Shown here one piece after another: positions 12,401 through 23,146 of a stretch of DNA of 64,000 nucleotides (position 1 is its first letter; each line of letters opens with the position of its first letter). The notes beneath the pieces are model-generated. The model was not told the origin of the DNA and searched no databases. It saw only the letters and a list, made by a program, of their open reading frames with translations. A program made the translations under genes and the position numbers. The stretch is from Gaeumannomyces sp. JS-464 (lineage: Eukaryota > Ascomycota > Sordariomycetes > Magnaporthales > Magnaporthaceae), in contig NGZR01000002.1 of assembly GCA_002197995.1 (NCBI GenBank), positions 1,178,001 through 1,242,000 on the forward strand. The letters are read 5' to 3'.

Positions 12401-14504
12401 TATTTTAATACTTAACTAAAGTTTAATATAGTTAATTTAATTATAAACCTTTATAAAAATCTCCGTATTAGCTTTACTAATTGCAAAAATCACTTAGCTA
12501 AAAGTAATTGCTTTATTAATAATATAAACGGCGTAATTATATCCGCCGTATAAAGGCGAAATGGTTAATGTATTTATATAAATACGGTTTAAAAAGCGGG
12601 TAGTGCGATAAAAGTAACGATTGCCGATAATTTACGTTGTTTTGCTTTTTAAACAACCGTTACAAATATGCTTTAATGCTTTAAAATAGCTAATTTTAAA
12701 GCTTGCAGCGCGGTAAGCCGTTATTACCGCCTTTTTATTAGCATACATTAAGCGCCGATGCATTATTACGTAAAGCACCGGGCGTTTTATCGTGGTCGGT
12801 GCGTTAACCTCCGCCGGTCGGTTTTTTTCGTTAAATGCGTTGCTTAAAACTATAAGGCCCGAAAGCGTGCTTACGGGCACGTTAACGTTAGCAATTAATA
12901 CGTTATTGTTAATTTGGTAACTGTTTAACCATTTGCCGTTAAGCGTTACGAAATAATCGGTTTAATCGTTTTTTAAGCCTGCTTTACGCATTTTGCCAAA
13001 GTTTAAAAAGTTAAAAAGGGATTTAAGCGTAAAAATTGCTTGTAAGGTAACTGTAATAACGCTTGCCTTATTACGCTAATGCATTTTAACGGTGCTTTTT
13101 TAAACGGAAACTTGGGCGACGCCGTTAGCCGTAGTAGCGTTATAAGGGACCTCGCGCTTTTTTAGCGAGGTAAACCACTTGCAATCGTTAAAATGGTGCT
13201 TAAACGAGCCGGAATCGATTATTACGGCGTTACGGGCATTGTTAATATTGTTTAAAACGGTATTGGCATATTATATTAGCTAGCATTGCTTTAATTAACC
13301 GGCACACTACTAGTATGGTCGGCAGCTTTCGGGTTAGCTGTAGCTTCGTTAGCTGCCTTATTGCTTCGCTAAAAGCGCCGCTCCGGATATTTGGCTTTTT
13401 AGGCTTCCTCGAGCTTAGGGTGCAAAAGTTAGCAGTTATCGTCGCCGCTTTTGTAATGTTTACCGCACTTATCGTAGTGGGGAACACGCGAAACGATAGT
13501 GCAACCCTTTTTACTGTAAGGTTTCGGCTTTTCCCTCGGCTTTTAAAATCTTTCCGGCTTTTTGTTAATGTTAACTATGGCTTTTAACTCCGAGGCTTTT
13601 ATAACCGCCGTATTTTCGAGCATTTTCGAAATAAAGTTAGCGGGAATGCGGCGCTCGCTTTTACAATTCCTTAAAGTTATAACCACCGCAAAAGGGTAAA
13701 TAGCGCTAAGCCTGTTAACGAGGCTTTTTATAAGCATTTGATTTAAAATGTTAATATTAGTTTAATTTAAAGCCTGTTTTACTTGTAACCAGCGGTTCGT
13801 ATACTTTTCGACGTTACCGTCGAACTTTTCCACCGAAATTGTATAATATTCGTTAATTAAAGCGTCGAAACGGCCGTTAGCGGTAATTTTAATATGCTAA
13901 TTACTTTATTTTAAAAAGCTTTTAAATTTTAATTTTTATCGTTTTTTAAAGCGGTTTTAGCCGGCCTTTTTCAAATCCGTAATTACCTTTCGATATTATT
14001 ACGAATATAATACTATGTTAATGTTTTCCTAAAAGCTTATAACTGTACAGCTTTATCGTTTTCCGTTTTAGCCGGCTTAGCCGGCAAGTTAGCAAATATA
14101 AAAGAGATATTACGGGAAGCGGTTAAATGCACCCGAATAATGCGCTTTTATATTTTTAGGTTAAAAAGCCCTAGCAAGTCCGGGACTTTTACTGCAACTT
14201 CGCGGTATTCCGCCATTTCGGCGGCTTTGTTGGCACTTTTAACGCGTACAAAAGCGTTAAATTGCAAGGAAAACAGTGCTTTTAAGCGCTAAAAAGGTTA
14301 TTGTTATTGCTTTGTTATAATTGCTAATCGGCGCCGAACGCGGCTTTGTTAATTATCGTTTAACGGTTTTTAACTGCTGCGCTTCGCCCGTAATCCACGG
14401 CGGGAAAACGCAAACAACGGGAAACAACTCGTGCACTGTTAATCTTTCCTAATTAGGTAAAGATATCGTTAACAGCGACGCGAGGGCTTATAACTTGATC
14501 GAAG

Positions 14505-14665
14505 TGCGCGACGATAAGCACCCGAAGTGATTGGTTCTTGTTGCTTGGCTATTTTACTTTATCGCGGGCTAAGGCACGCGAGGGCCAAAATACTAGGGCC
14601 AGTGCATAAGCCTGAAGCTGTGGGGCAACAGTTGCTACCCACGTAACTCCAGGCCACTTTTGACA
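14505..14665 (-). repeat. LTR of the copia element (5' LTR in minus sense)
   Basis: Minus-strand start TGTCAAAAGTGG, end GTCGCGCA. This copy keeps more G and C than the left LTR, for example TTGCTTGGCT against TTGCTTAGCT and GGGGCAACAG against AGGTAATAG. The two LTRs have therefore been mutated to different degrees. Confidence 0.8.
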
Positions 14666-16345
14666 TATACTTAAACGAGCAAACGAAAAGCATTTGTAAA
14701 AAAGATTAACTTTAACCCAGCCGGAAATCGAACGCGGGATTTGTAAAATGGGTGTTATAAATAATACCATTTTACTATTAAGTTGTCGGAATTAGCACTT
14801 ACCCGGTTTAAATAAAACAAGCAGGTCCAGGTTAGGATTAACTTTAAACGCTTGCCAGTTAAAAAAACGGCAAAAGTTATAAAAAGGTTAAATTGCGAAA
14901 TAGCTTAACAAGCTTCCCGGTCGGCCTTTTTCGTTTAATACGCTTTAATTCCTTTATTAAGTTAATGCTACGACGTACCGCACGTATTGTTTTTTCAAAC
15001 CATATTTATATTTATTTCGGAAAACGGAAAACCTTTTTTTTTCGCCTTTTTTAGCTTAGTTTTAAATTTAAAATGCTAAACGATAACATTTTAAAATTTA
15101 AAAAGCGAGGGGTTTAAAATATCGCATCCCGACCGGTTAATCCAAAGGCATTCCATATAACGGGACGAGTTTTAAAGCGAAGTTTCGCACGTTTCCCGTT
15201 TTAAAACCTCGTAATAATAGGAATAGGAAAGCATTTCGATAGCGTTAAAAAAAAAAACAGTTGTTAAAAGCTTTTTGCAATTAACGGTTTTTTTTCGCAA
15301 AAAGACGTTTTCGCACCCGACTAAATATTTTATTAAAATAAAAAAGGGATAAAAAGATAGTAAAAAAGGAAAATACTTACTATTAATAAAAAGCGGGGCG
15401 ATAAAACGTAGTTAAAAACATTTGGCCTAAAAAGGGAAACCTAATGTTATAACTAGCATGTAAGCTTTAAAACAATAGGATGGAAAAGGGCTTTAAATGG
15501 TGCCCCCGCTTTACGTTAAAACACGTAAAGTTACGTGGACAAAAGCTAAAATTTGTAAATTTATAGCAAAATAACAAATCCAAGCCGAATTTGTGGATTT
15601 GTAACAAAATAACAAATCCAAACCAGATTTGTGGATTTATAACAAAGCTATAAATTTAAAAATTACTAAAGAAAAATAGCGTGTATATAAAGGATGGATT
15701 TCTTATTTTTTAAGTAGCTTTTAACTAAGTTTTAACATTAATTTATTTAAGTTAGCTTTTAAGCATTTTTTAAGGTAAGCAATTAAATTATCCTTTTAAG
15801 TTACGTGTTTTCCGGTCCACTAGCACTAGCGATACTGTTTTTTCCACCCCGAAGTGCTTTACCCTAAAAGAACCTTTGATTGTAACATATTGCAAAAAGG
15901 GCGCGTTAATAATAGCCTTTTTATATACCTTTTAATATCGATCCCGCGGGCCCCCCGCATAAAGGGTTTTAATGCCGCACGCGATTTTCTTATAAATTAT
16001 TTTATATAAGGAAATTAAAAAATCGACCCACAGCTATTACAGCCATTTTTACGTTAGGCTTTAAATTTAACTTGTGCATTTTTCACTTTTTTTTAACGAG
16101 TGCAAGGTAAATAAGTTAAGTAGCCCCACAACGGTTAACTTAAGCGTTATAGCACGTTATCGGTCGTTTTTTTCCATATTACAAAGTACAGGGTAGGTAA
16201 TACAAGGTAAGTAGTGCGGGATAAGTAAGGTTTATGCACCTAACTTTACCTAAATGCATTAATTCTTTTTAAAAAAAAGTATTGAAATTCGCGTTTATTA
16301 AGATTTTAAAGTGCGTTACCCGCTAATATGCGTTACTTACTAATA
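14666..16345. other. RIP-degraded AT-rich DNA
   Basis: No reading frame can be assigned. It contains the palindromic structure at 15557-15657 (separate entry) and runs into the second pogo-like fragment. Confidence 0.6.
15557..15657. repeat. Nested inverted and tandem repeat
   Basis: Outer arms AAATTTATAGC (15557-15567) and GCTATAAATTT (15647-15657) are perfect inverted repeats. Inside are two tandem units of 28 bases, 15573-15600 and 15611-15638, each itself an imperfect palindrome (AACAAATCCA...TGTGGATTT). It may be a terminal or subterminal structure of a DNA transposon; the family is not identified. Confidence 0.6.
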
Positions 16346-16349
16346 AACC

Positions 16350-16671
16350 ACGTTAGTATTATTTAAAATGCTATATTTAGCTATAATATTTCCTACAAAA
16401 TTAAACCACGCAAAAATAACTTTAGGATTTTTGCATTTAGCTTTTTAATAATCGTATTTTTAATCCAACGCGTATCGAGCTTTAAAAAGCGTTTAACGAA
16501 TTCGCGACCTAGTTAATCCCAACGGTAACCGCGTTACGTTTAGCGAACAATCGGTTAGCTATATTTTTAACATTAAAAAGCCGGGGAAAAAATGCGTTAA
16601 AATTTAATTTAAATATGTATTTAATAAACGACTTTTTTTCAAATTCCGTTAATTTCCGTAATTTAGGTATG
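16350..16671 (-). mobile_element. Second, truncated pogo/Fot1-like transposase fragment
   Basis: Near-collinear with 8843-9144 of the first copy, for example AATGCTATATTT.GCTATAATAT and AAAAAGCCGGGG.AA. It covers the N-terminal region only; the IYNFDETGF box and everything after it are missing. The start codon has become ATA by G-to-A. The two copies differ mainly by transitions, consistent with independent RIP. Confidence 0.7.
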
Positions 16672-16799
16672 CTATCGTATTAAACCATTCGGCCGCGGCG
16701 TTAATCGTTTAATAAAAAAAAAAAAACATTATAAAGTTTCGCTGCAACGCGCAAACTAATTTTCGGATTATTTTTAATTGCCAGCAAAGCAAGGATTAC

Positions 16800-17000
16800 T
16801 TTAGAATTTTTGGATTGCGAATTCATCGCGCAGGTGTTAAATGTTTAGGTGGAAAGTTAACGCGTCGCGTCGCGACCAAAATTGATCGACTTACTGGTTT
16901 AACCGACTTGCTGGTGAACCACGTTATTTTTATAATTACTAGGGTTTTTATCCACCTCACACTCGATTGTACGTCCGCTTATGTGCCACGTCAGTCCGCG
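16800..17000. other. Boundary between AT-rich RIP block and GC-rich gene-bearing DNA
   Basis: Composition changes within roughly 200 bases, from TpA-rich DNA with stops in every frame to DNA with long GC-rich open frames. No gene, tRNA or repeat marks the junction. Confidence 0.7.
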
Positions 17001-17028
17001 GCCCCCTCCCCCCCGAACGCTGATGCGC

Positions 17029-17859
17029 TCACAACGGCGAATGCACAATCTTGACCAGGATGCCATCCGGGCGGCCACCGCCAGCTTTGTAGCCGCCGTA
17101 TTGTAAGCCGGGTTCGCCTTGTCGAATTTGATGCCCACCATGCCGCCGTCGGAGCCGCAGGCGTCCAGCAGCGAGGCGGCGCGCGACTCCTCGGTGGGGC
17201 TCTCGCCGCCGTCGATGGCGGTGGCGATGTCCTCGTAGAGTATCGACGAGTTGTAGCGGGGTTGATGTGCTTGGCCAAGGACATGACTGTCTCGCCAAAC
17301 TCGAGAAGCAGCTGCTACTCCTCACAGTTGAAACCGGCGGGCACTGGTTCGGAGTACACGCGTTAACTGAGGGACATAATAGAGCTTGTAAACAGTGCAG
17401 CGACTACCTGAGCAATAATTATGGCCAGAGGGATAGTGCGGTTGCTTTTGGGTTCTGGTAGAGGAGGAAGGAAGAGGAAGAAAGGTGAATGGGAAAAGAA
17501 ACGAGGAGTATGACGTAGGAGGGAGGGAAAAAGGCTTGACAAGGGGGGATGACGAAAGGGAGAGGATAGAGAGAGAGAGACTCAACTGGTAAAGAATACA
17601 CCTGGGGTGCCTTCGTTTTGTTTGGCGATGTTGCGCAGGAAAGAGGCTGCGTAGGCGACGTCGTCGATGTTAACGTTTTGGGGGTGCCACCGTTCCTGCC
17701 AAAGAACACAAGGACCGCCGTCTCTCCGCAAGCGCGCTTCTGGATAAGCGGGGAGCCCAGGGCGGAGGAGCCGAAGGGGGTGGGAGGACCCGGAACGGCG
17801 AGCGCGGCTCCCAGGCCGGCGGCGGACAGGAGGGAGATGAGATTGATGGAGGAGGACAT
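17029..17859 (-). pseudogene. Small secreted protein gene, frame broken
   Basis: An ATG at 17859 opens a clear secretion signal (MSSSINLISLLSAAGLGAALAV) followed by RACGETAVLVFFGRNGGTPK. The protein-like reading then switches frame near 17685 to NVNIDDVAYAASFLRNIAKQ and ends at a plausible GTGTAT splice donor near 17600. Downstream, 17050-17260 reads as protein (YNSSILYEDIATAIDGGESP, then SLLDACGSDGGMVGIKFDKA) and switches frame again to a GGYKAGGGRPDGILVKIVHSPL end at 17029. I do not recognise the family; a secreted protein or effector candidate is possible. The breaks may be sequencing deletions, as elsewhere here, or decay next to the RIP block. Exon borders are uncertain. Confidence 0.4.
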
Positions 17860-18049
17860 TGCAAAAGGGCCGTTGGGCGCTAAGGAGGGGGAGAATCAAT
17901 CCTGATCAAGAGAACGAATCAAGAGGACAGGAAGCGAGCGCGGGAGGTTGTCCTTCGGTCAGGCTTGCTAACGTCGAGGAGCTCTGTGCCACCAGCTTTC
18001 CATCTTTTGCCGGCGAGTAGCACAGCAGCGTGCGCGGTTCTTATCAAGG

Positions 18050-19493
18050 TCACGATGCTCCTTGCCGGCCTGGGCTTTCGCTTGTCCCCACCGGGCAGAG
18101 AATCCACGGCCCGCTCTCTACCCTTGTCCATGCTGTCGGACTCGCCGCCTCACTCGTACCCTCAATGCCCGGACAGAGCAGAGCATCCACGTCGAAGTCT
18201 TCTTCGGTCAAGTCGCCGAGCTCCACGATAAGTCGGCGCAGAAACCACGGGTCGTTCTCCTTCAACTCCTGTAAGCGCGCGTAGATGCTGCCCCAAGCTG
18301 GTCGGCAGAGAACCTGCGCAGGTTTGGGCAGGTGGCGGGGGAGAGGAAGACGCCGAAGATGATGACGGAGTCGTCGTCCGCGCCATCCCACAAATAGTAG
18401 TAGCAACCCGCGTCATCGGTTATGTCTGCGGTTTCGAAGTGCACCTCCTCAAGATGTGACAGGTCGGCGAGCTTGACGAGTGAGTCCTGAGAGGACGGGT
18501 ACACCCCTAGTCCGCAACACAAGGAGCGCAGCTGAAGGGGGATAACCGGCATCGCTCCTCTGGAGGAATCCCGTATGCGTCGCAAATACGGTCGAAAAAC
18601 CCCAAAGGATCGAAGGGAATGGCGGCGCTTCTACCGCAACGAATAGCCGCCTGGCTACACATGGACAGACGGAGTTTGCGGAGGCCTGGTGAGTTCCGGA
18701 GAATCAGCGCCAGGTGGTCCTCCCACAGGTGCAGGTTGCCGTACATGTTGTCAAGGGTGAGGGATTCGAGGCCGGCCAGGGCGGACAAGTCCTGGACGTA
18801 AAAGAGGCGGCGGGGTTCGAAATTGTCCTTGTTCCAATAATTGTCGTGTTCGGAGATACCCTGTTCGTCGATCTCTCCATCATCAATTCCGATGCCGAAG
18901 ATATCCTCCTCAATCTCGTCGGGATACGTAATGTGGACGGCCTTGAGCTTCACACACGACTTGAGCGCTTGGGGCATCGGCCGACAACGGGAGACCCGCC
19001 CACCTGTTTGACAGCATGGTCAGCATTTGTCGTTGATGACATCCACGCGTGCACTGACCGGGGTTCCCTTCCTTCCTTACTCGAAGACTTACAACGCCGG
19101 CATCTTCTGGATGAGCCGGGGGCGGCAGCCACATTGTGGTTGTCGAAGCGGGAGTATTTATCCCGAGGTTTCACCGAGAGCCGCTTCGTATGACCGAGAT
19201 AGGCGCTTTCGTTTTTCAGCAGACCAGGCAGTCGCCACGAGTTTCGGATGTCACATTCGTGGTACAGAAACGGGGAAAAGGTGGCGTTGAATTGCCGGTT
19301 GACGCGACAGAGGTGGGCGAGGAGGGCTTGGCTGTGGATCTGGCGCCTCGTCAGCTGGGAGATTCTACCCCTGCGCGCCTCGTCTGCGGCTATTGGTTGA
19401 GCAGGGTGGGATTTGCAATCTTACCTGCTGGGCTAGGAGGCGAAGAAAGTCGTTGGTATTAGCAAACCTCGAGGCGGCACTGGACGACGGCAT
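18050..19493 (-). CDS. F-box/leucine-rich-repeat-like protein, frames interrupted
   Basis: Starts at the ATG at 19493 (MPSSSAASRFANTNDFLRLL). A 70-nt intron with GTAAGA donor and CCCAG acceptor restores frame into LTRRQIHSQALLAHLCRVNR, then FNATFSPFLYHECDIRNSWR, typical of the segment after an F-box in fungal F-box proteins. Leucine-rich segments follow (LKSCVKLKAVHITYP, LESLTLDNMYGNLHLWEDHL, SPGLRKLRLSMCSQ, LSHLEEVHFETADITDDAG) and an acidic end near 18150. F-box proteins act as substrate receptors of SCF ubiquitin ligases; the F-box itself is short or weak here. The reading changes frame near 19000, 18560 and 18290, probably from missing bases. Product class is fairly secure; exact function is not. 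Confidence 0.55.
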
Positions 19494-20084
19494 TAGGCGT
19501 TCTTTTCGGACCGGACCTCGATGGGGTGAGTGGACAACGTCGGTGAGCGTAATGGTTGATCTCGGGTGAGGAAAAAAGAGGGCGAGAGAGCTCTGTTTGT
19601 TCCATGTCGCAAAGGAATAAATATAAATGTGTTGTTGGTGCCGTCAGCGATGGTCGTCATGCCCTCCTTTTGCGCGCCGATGGGACCCTTCCCGTTCACT
19701 CAGCCCATTTTAGACGGGGCGTACCGTGTGATCCATTGCCACCCCCACCGAGGCACTAGATCTGTCTGTGGTGCAACGCACCGTCGGTCGGAAGAACGTG
19801 TTTTTTGTCCGTTGTTCTCGTTCTGGTTCGGCTGCCTGGAGCTGTCTGATCTAGGCAGGCAGAAAGCGCGTGCACTGAGGTGCCCGAGGCACTCCCACAA
19901 GATCGTTCTTTACCCGGCCACCCCAGTAATTTCCCCTCCAATTCCAATACATACAATATCGCAGCTGTTACCCTTGCAACATCATGTCAACATACACACG
20001 GCTTTCCTGGCACTTTGGCTGGTGGTAAAATAATCACGCAGGAAGAGATGAACTCGAGCCGAGGACAATGGCCCACCATCTTTG

Positions 20085-20096
20085 CCCCCCCCCCCC

Positions 20097-20132
<36 letters not shown>
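20085..20132. repeat. Poly-C tract
   Basis: 12 C, one A at 20097, then 35 consecutive C. Length may be unreliable in the assembly. Confidence 0.95.
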
Positions 20133-20270
20133 ACTTTATCGTGGCGCGATGGATGGTCTTTTTCAAGCGGGAAGAGTTTGAACCTTCAAGACTAAGATCA
20201 AAAATCCTCCTACGATCCGGTTATCCCGGTCGTGGAATGGCTGTTCTATCGATCTGTTTGTTTGTTGGTT

Positions 20271-20330
20271 TGTGTGGCTTGTGTGGCTTGTGTGGCTTGG
20301 TCTGCGTGGCTTGGTCTGCGTGGCTTGGTC
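20271..20330 (+). repeat. TGTGGCT minisatellite
   Basis: Tandem units of TGTGGCTTG (9 bases) followed by longer GTCTGCGTGGCTTG units. Confidence 0.85.
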
Positions 20331-20386
20331 CTACCAAGCCCACGGCCGGCCTTTACGGATTAGTTCTCCAAGTACCGGCGGCGAAT

Positions 20387-20800
20387 CTATTTTAGCTTTT
20401 GCACCCCACTGCTCCCTATCTCCTTCTTGAAATCCTTTTTAATCTTAGCAACCAAGCCGTCGACAGTAAGGACATCGACAGCGACGCCGGCCAGGGCTTT
20501 GGACATTATAATAGCCTTGTTAAAGCTGTACCGCGACTTGGCGGCGCCTTTAAAGTTAGGAGTATGTAGCGACCACTTAGTAGGCTTCCCATCCTCGTTG
20601 AAAATGCCAAAAACGGCCTGCATAGCCGGGAGCTCCTGCGACACATTACTTTAGTCCGTCGAGCCCGCGGCCAATCCGGCCTTTTTTATAACGGCTTCGG
20701 GCGTTTTACCGCCCAAAGCCTCGAAGCTCTGTTTGCACGCGGCCGCTAGCGGGTTGTTATTAATCAGGGCAAAGTACCCGCCCTAACGCATCGTTATAAA
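20387..20800 (-). pseudogene. Decayed ORF of unknown family with RIP-type stops
   Basis: A continuous minus-strand frame from about 20800 to 20387 reads as plausible protein (ALINNNPLAAACKQSFEALG, then ELPAMQAVFGIFNEDGKPTK, ending EIGSSGVQKLK and a stop). It is broken by TAG near 20785 and TAA near 20655, which would be CAG/TGG and CAA before C-to-T or G-to-A change. The last 85 codons are open. I do not recognise the family. It may be a repeat fragment mutated by RIP inside otherwise GC-rich DNA. Confidence 0.4.
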
Positions 20801-20829
20801 GCGGAGAAGGGAAGCCCGTGGAGGCAAAT

Positions 20830-21183
20830 TAACAAGTAGCCTGGAAGCAGGCGCGGCGCGTGCCAAATGCACCTGGAGCTTGGAGGCAGCCTGGAGCCTC
20901 CTTGGTGTGTGTCACCAGGGAACAAAATTTCCGGGCAATTTTCCACCAGCGCAGCGCGCGAAAGACAGCATTGAATCTCCAGATCCTCCTGTCCAACCTC
21001 AATGACGGCAACGACAATTCCATTTAACCGCCGCGGTCCGCACGCAGTATATCTGCCGTGCTAACGGTCATTTCGCTTGCCGTTTCACTTTCTGCTGCGA
21101 CTTTCTGTGCTACAACGGTGAACTTTCGAATCGCAACGGCCCAGACAGCATCGCTCGCATCGCGGCGCCGTCTGACCCAGGAG
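20830..21183. other. Intergenic, upstream of ALG1
   Basis: No gene supported. A plus frame is open from 21058 and continues into ALG1, but the preceding residues do not look like the family. Confidence 0.5.
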
Positions 21184-22745
21184 ATGCTGCTCTCCTTTAT
21201 TCTTCTCTGCGCCATCGCCTCGTGCGTCGCGCTCTTCGTCTTGCTGCCGTCGAGATACAGGCGGTCCCCATCAGCGGGACCAGGCTCCAAAACAAATGTC
21301 TCGGTGCAGGTTCTAGTCCTGGGCGACATCGGGCGGAGCCCGCGCATGCAATATCATGCCATGAGTATTGCCAAACACGGCGGACGGGTCGACCTTATCG
21401 GTTACCAAGGTCAGTAGTCGCCAGTACTAGGTGCTGCAGTCGTGTTGCATTGCTGCGGCCATAGAACGAATAGCTCGGGGCTCATCCATGTGGCATACAG
21501 AGACTACACCCCATCCCGCATTGCTTGGCCATCCCAAGGTCAAGATCCACTCGCTGGATCTCCCTCGCGAGTGCTGCGTTCCAAATCAATCCCCTTCATC
21601 ATCTCAGGGCCCCTCAAGGTTATCTGGCAAATCTTCACGCTCGTTCACGTCCTGGGATATGAGGCGCCCCCTGCGCAATGGCTGCTTATCCAGGTATGTT
21701 TTCTCCAAGGAGAGCCATATACCGTTGATGGATCGCTCCCCCAAACCCCATGTGTATACCATAATCTGATGCACCCACTCCGTAGAACCCGCCGTCGATC
21801 CCGACCTTGGCGATCGCAGCCATCATCGCCAAGTGCCGCAACACACACCTCCTCATTGACTGGCACAACTACGGATGGACCATCTGTCCGGCACGCGCGG
21901 GGCGAAGCACCCATTCGTGCTCGTCTCCAAGCTTTACGAGTGCATCTTTGGCCGTGCCGGCAGCGCCAACCTTACCGTGACGCACGCCATGGCCCGCCAG
22001 CTCCGCGCGGCGCCGTACTGCATCAAGTCCCCCATCGTGACGATGCACGACCGGCCCCCGGACATTTTCCAGCCCATCAACAACCCCATGACGCGGCTCG
22101 AGGTCCTGAGTCGCGTGTCGAGTCCCGCGAGCTCGCCGCCGCCATTGTGGACGGCCACATACGCCTCGTCGTCAGCAGCACCTCGTGGACCCCCGACGAG
22201 GACTTCAACCTGCTGCTCAGCGCCCTAGTGCAGTACGCCAACGACACACAGCGGAGCCAGAGCGGCTCCTCGCCACCCACGCCCGTAGTCGCTGTCATCA
22301 CGGGCAAGGGCCCGCAGAAGGCCATGTACGAGGACAAGATCGCAAAGATGACGGCCGACGGCCTCGTCCCCGGCGTCACCATCCGCACCGCCTTCCTGTC
22401 GTACGAGGACTACGCCGCCCTGCTGGCCTCGGCCGACCTGGCGTGTGCCTGCATATGTCCAGCTCCGGCGTCGACCTGCCCATGAAGGTCGTCGACATGT
22501 TCGGCGCCGGCCTCCCCGTCGTCGCCTACTCCGGGTACGAGAGCTTCTCGGAGCTCGTCAGGGAGGGCCAAAACGGCTGCGGTTTCGGACGGCCGGCGAG
22601 TTGGCCGCCGTCTGGTGCGCCTGCTCGGGATCGACGGCCAGGCCGAGCTCGCCGCGCTCCGCAGGGGCGCGACGCAGGAGGGAGCAGGCGCTGGGACGAG
22701 TGGAACGCGTCAGTTGCGCGGATTCTTGGTTTTGTTTCTGATTAG
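21184..22745 (+). CDS. alg1: Chitobiosyldiphosphodolichol beta-mannosyltransferase (ALG1), with frame errors
   Basis: ALG1 adds the first mannose to GlcNAc2-PP-dolichol on the cytosolic face of the ER. The chosen start (21184) gives an N-terminal membrane anchor ([20 protein letters not shown]) and then the family's opening [17 protein letters not shown] and [10 protein letters not shown]. An intron runs from about 21410 to 21467; a second has a GTATGT donor near 21694 and ends near 21786. Later boxes are recognisable: [108 protein letters not shown]. These lie in different frames: single bases are missing near 21570, 21885, 22120, 22442 and 22590-22620. The gene is essential in yeast, so sequencing deletions are the likely cause. 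Confidence 0.9.
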
Positions 22746-23146
22746 CCCATTTAGGTCTGGGCCGTTGAAGCAGAGTTTTTTCGTGGCCAATCTCTGCCTC
22801 AACCCACCCACACCCTTCCTGATGTCTCGGCTCCTACGATCCTGTGGCCATGGTTTGCTTCAATGCTGGTTATGCGGATATGCCCGGGTGTCGCCCATGA
22901 TGACGACGAAAATAAATGTACAAGAAAAAAAGAGGACCAATTTATGCTGAAGGTGCGCTAATTTTGCTGTCCAAAACAATACCACCCCCACGCTGTGTTT
23001 AGCACTCCGCAAACTCCAGAAACGCCGGTCCGTCATATCCAGGGAAGCGCCAGACCGGACGTGCCTCCTGGCCGGGTCATGTCCTCGGCAGTGCGTCTCA
23101 CGAGAACGTTCACATGGGAACACCCTCCCAAACATCACCATCCGAA
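22746..23146. other. Intergenic between convergent ALG1 and the E2 gene
   Basis: Only 3' flanks; nothing further recognised. Confidence 0.5.

Larger units (their letters stand above)
9305..14665 (-). mobile_element. Ty1/copia LTR retrotransposon, RIP-inactivated
   Basis: About 5.36 kb, bounded by two 161-base LTRs exactly 5,200 bases apart. On the minus strand the parts appear in Pseudoviridae order. First is a Cys/His-rich stretch at 13420-13485 (HYDKCGKHYKSGDDNC). Next is a GAG-pre-integrase region near 12690-12800 (MHRRLMYANKK with a later CNGC, where the family has LWHRRLGH...CxxC). Then comes reverse transcriptase at about 10.9 kb (KWVYVFKLTLNG) with the YVDD active site intact at 10509-10520, and RNase-H-like sequence near 9.5-10 kb. 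Frequent stops and C-to-T/G-to-A changes make it non-functional. The left end abuts the pogo relic, suggesting nested insertion. Confidence 0.85.
19494..20386. other. Intergenic region with poly-C tract and minisatellite
   Basis: No gene supported. It contains a near-uninterrupted poly-C tract (20085-20132) and a short minisatellite (20271-20330), listed separately. Confidence 0.6.

Noticed and set aside
20098..20132. Telomere-like or centromeric repeat
   Set aside because: Pure C run without the TTAGGG unit; a simple homopolymer.
21058..21183. Upstream start for ALG1
   Set aside because: The added residues give no family match and push the membrane anchor away from the N-terminus.
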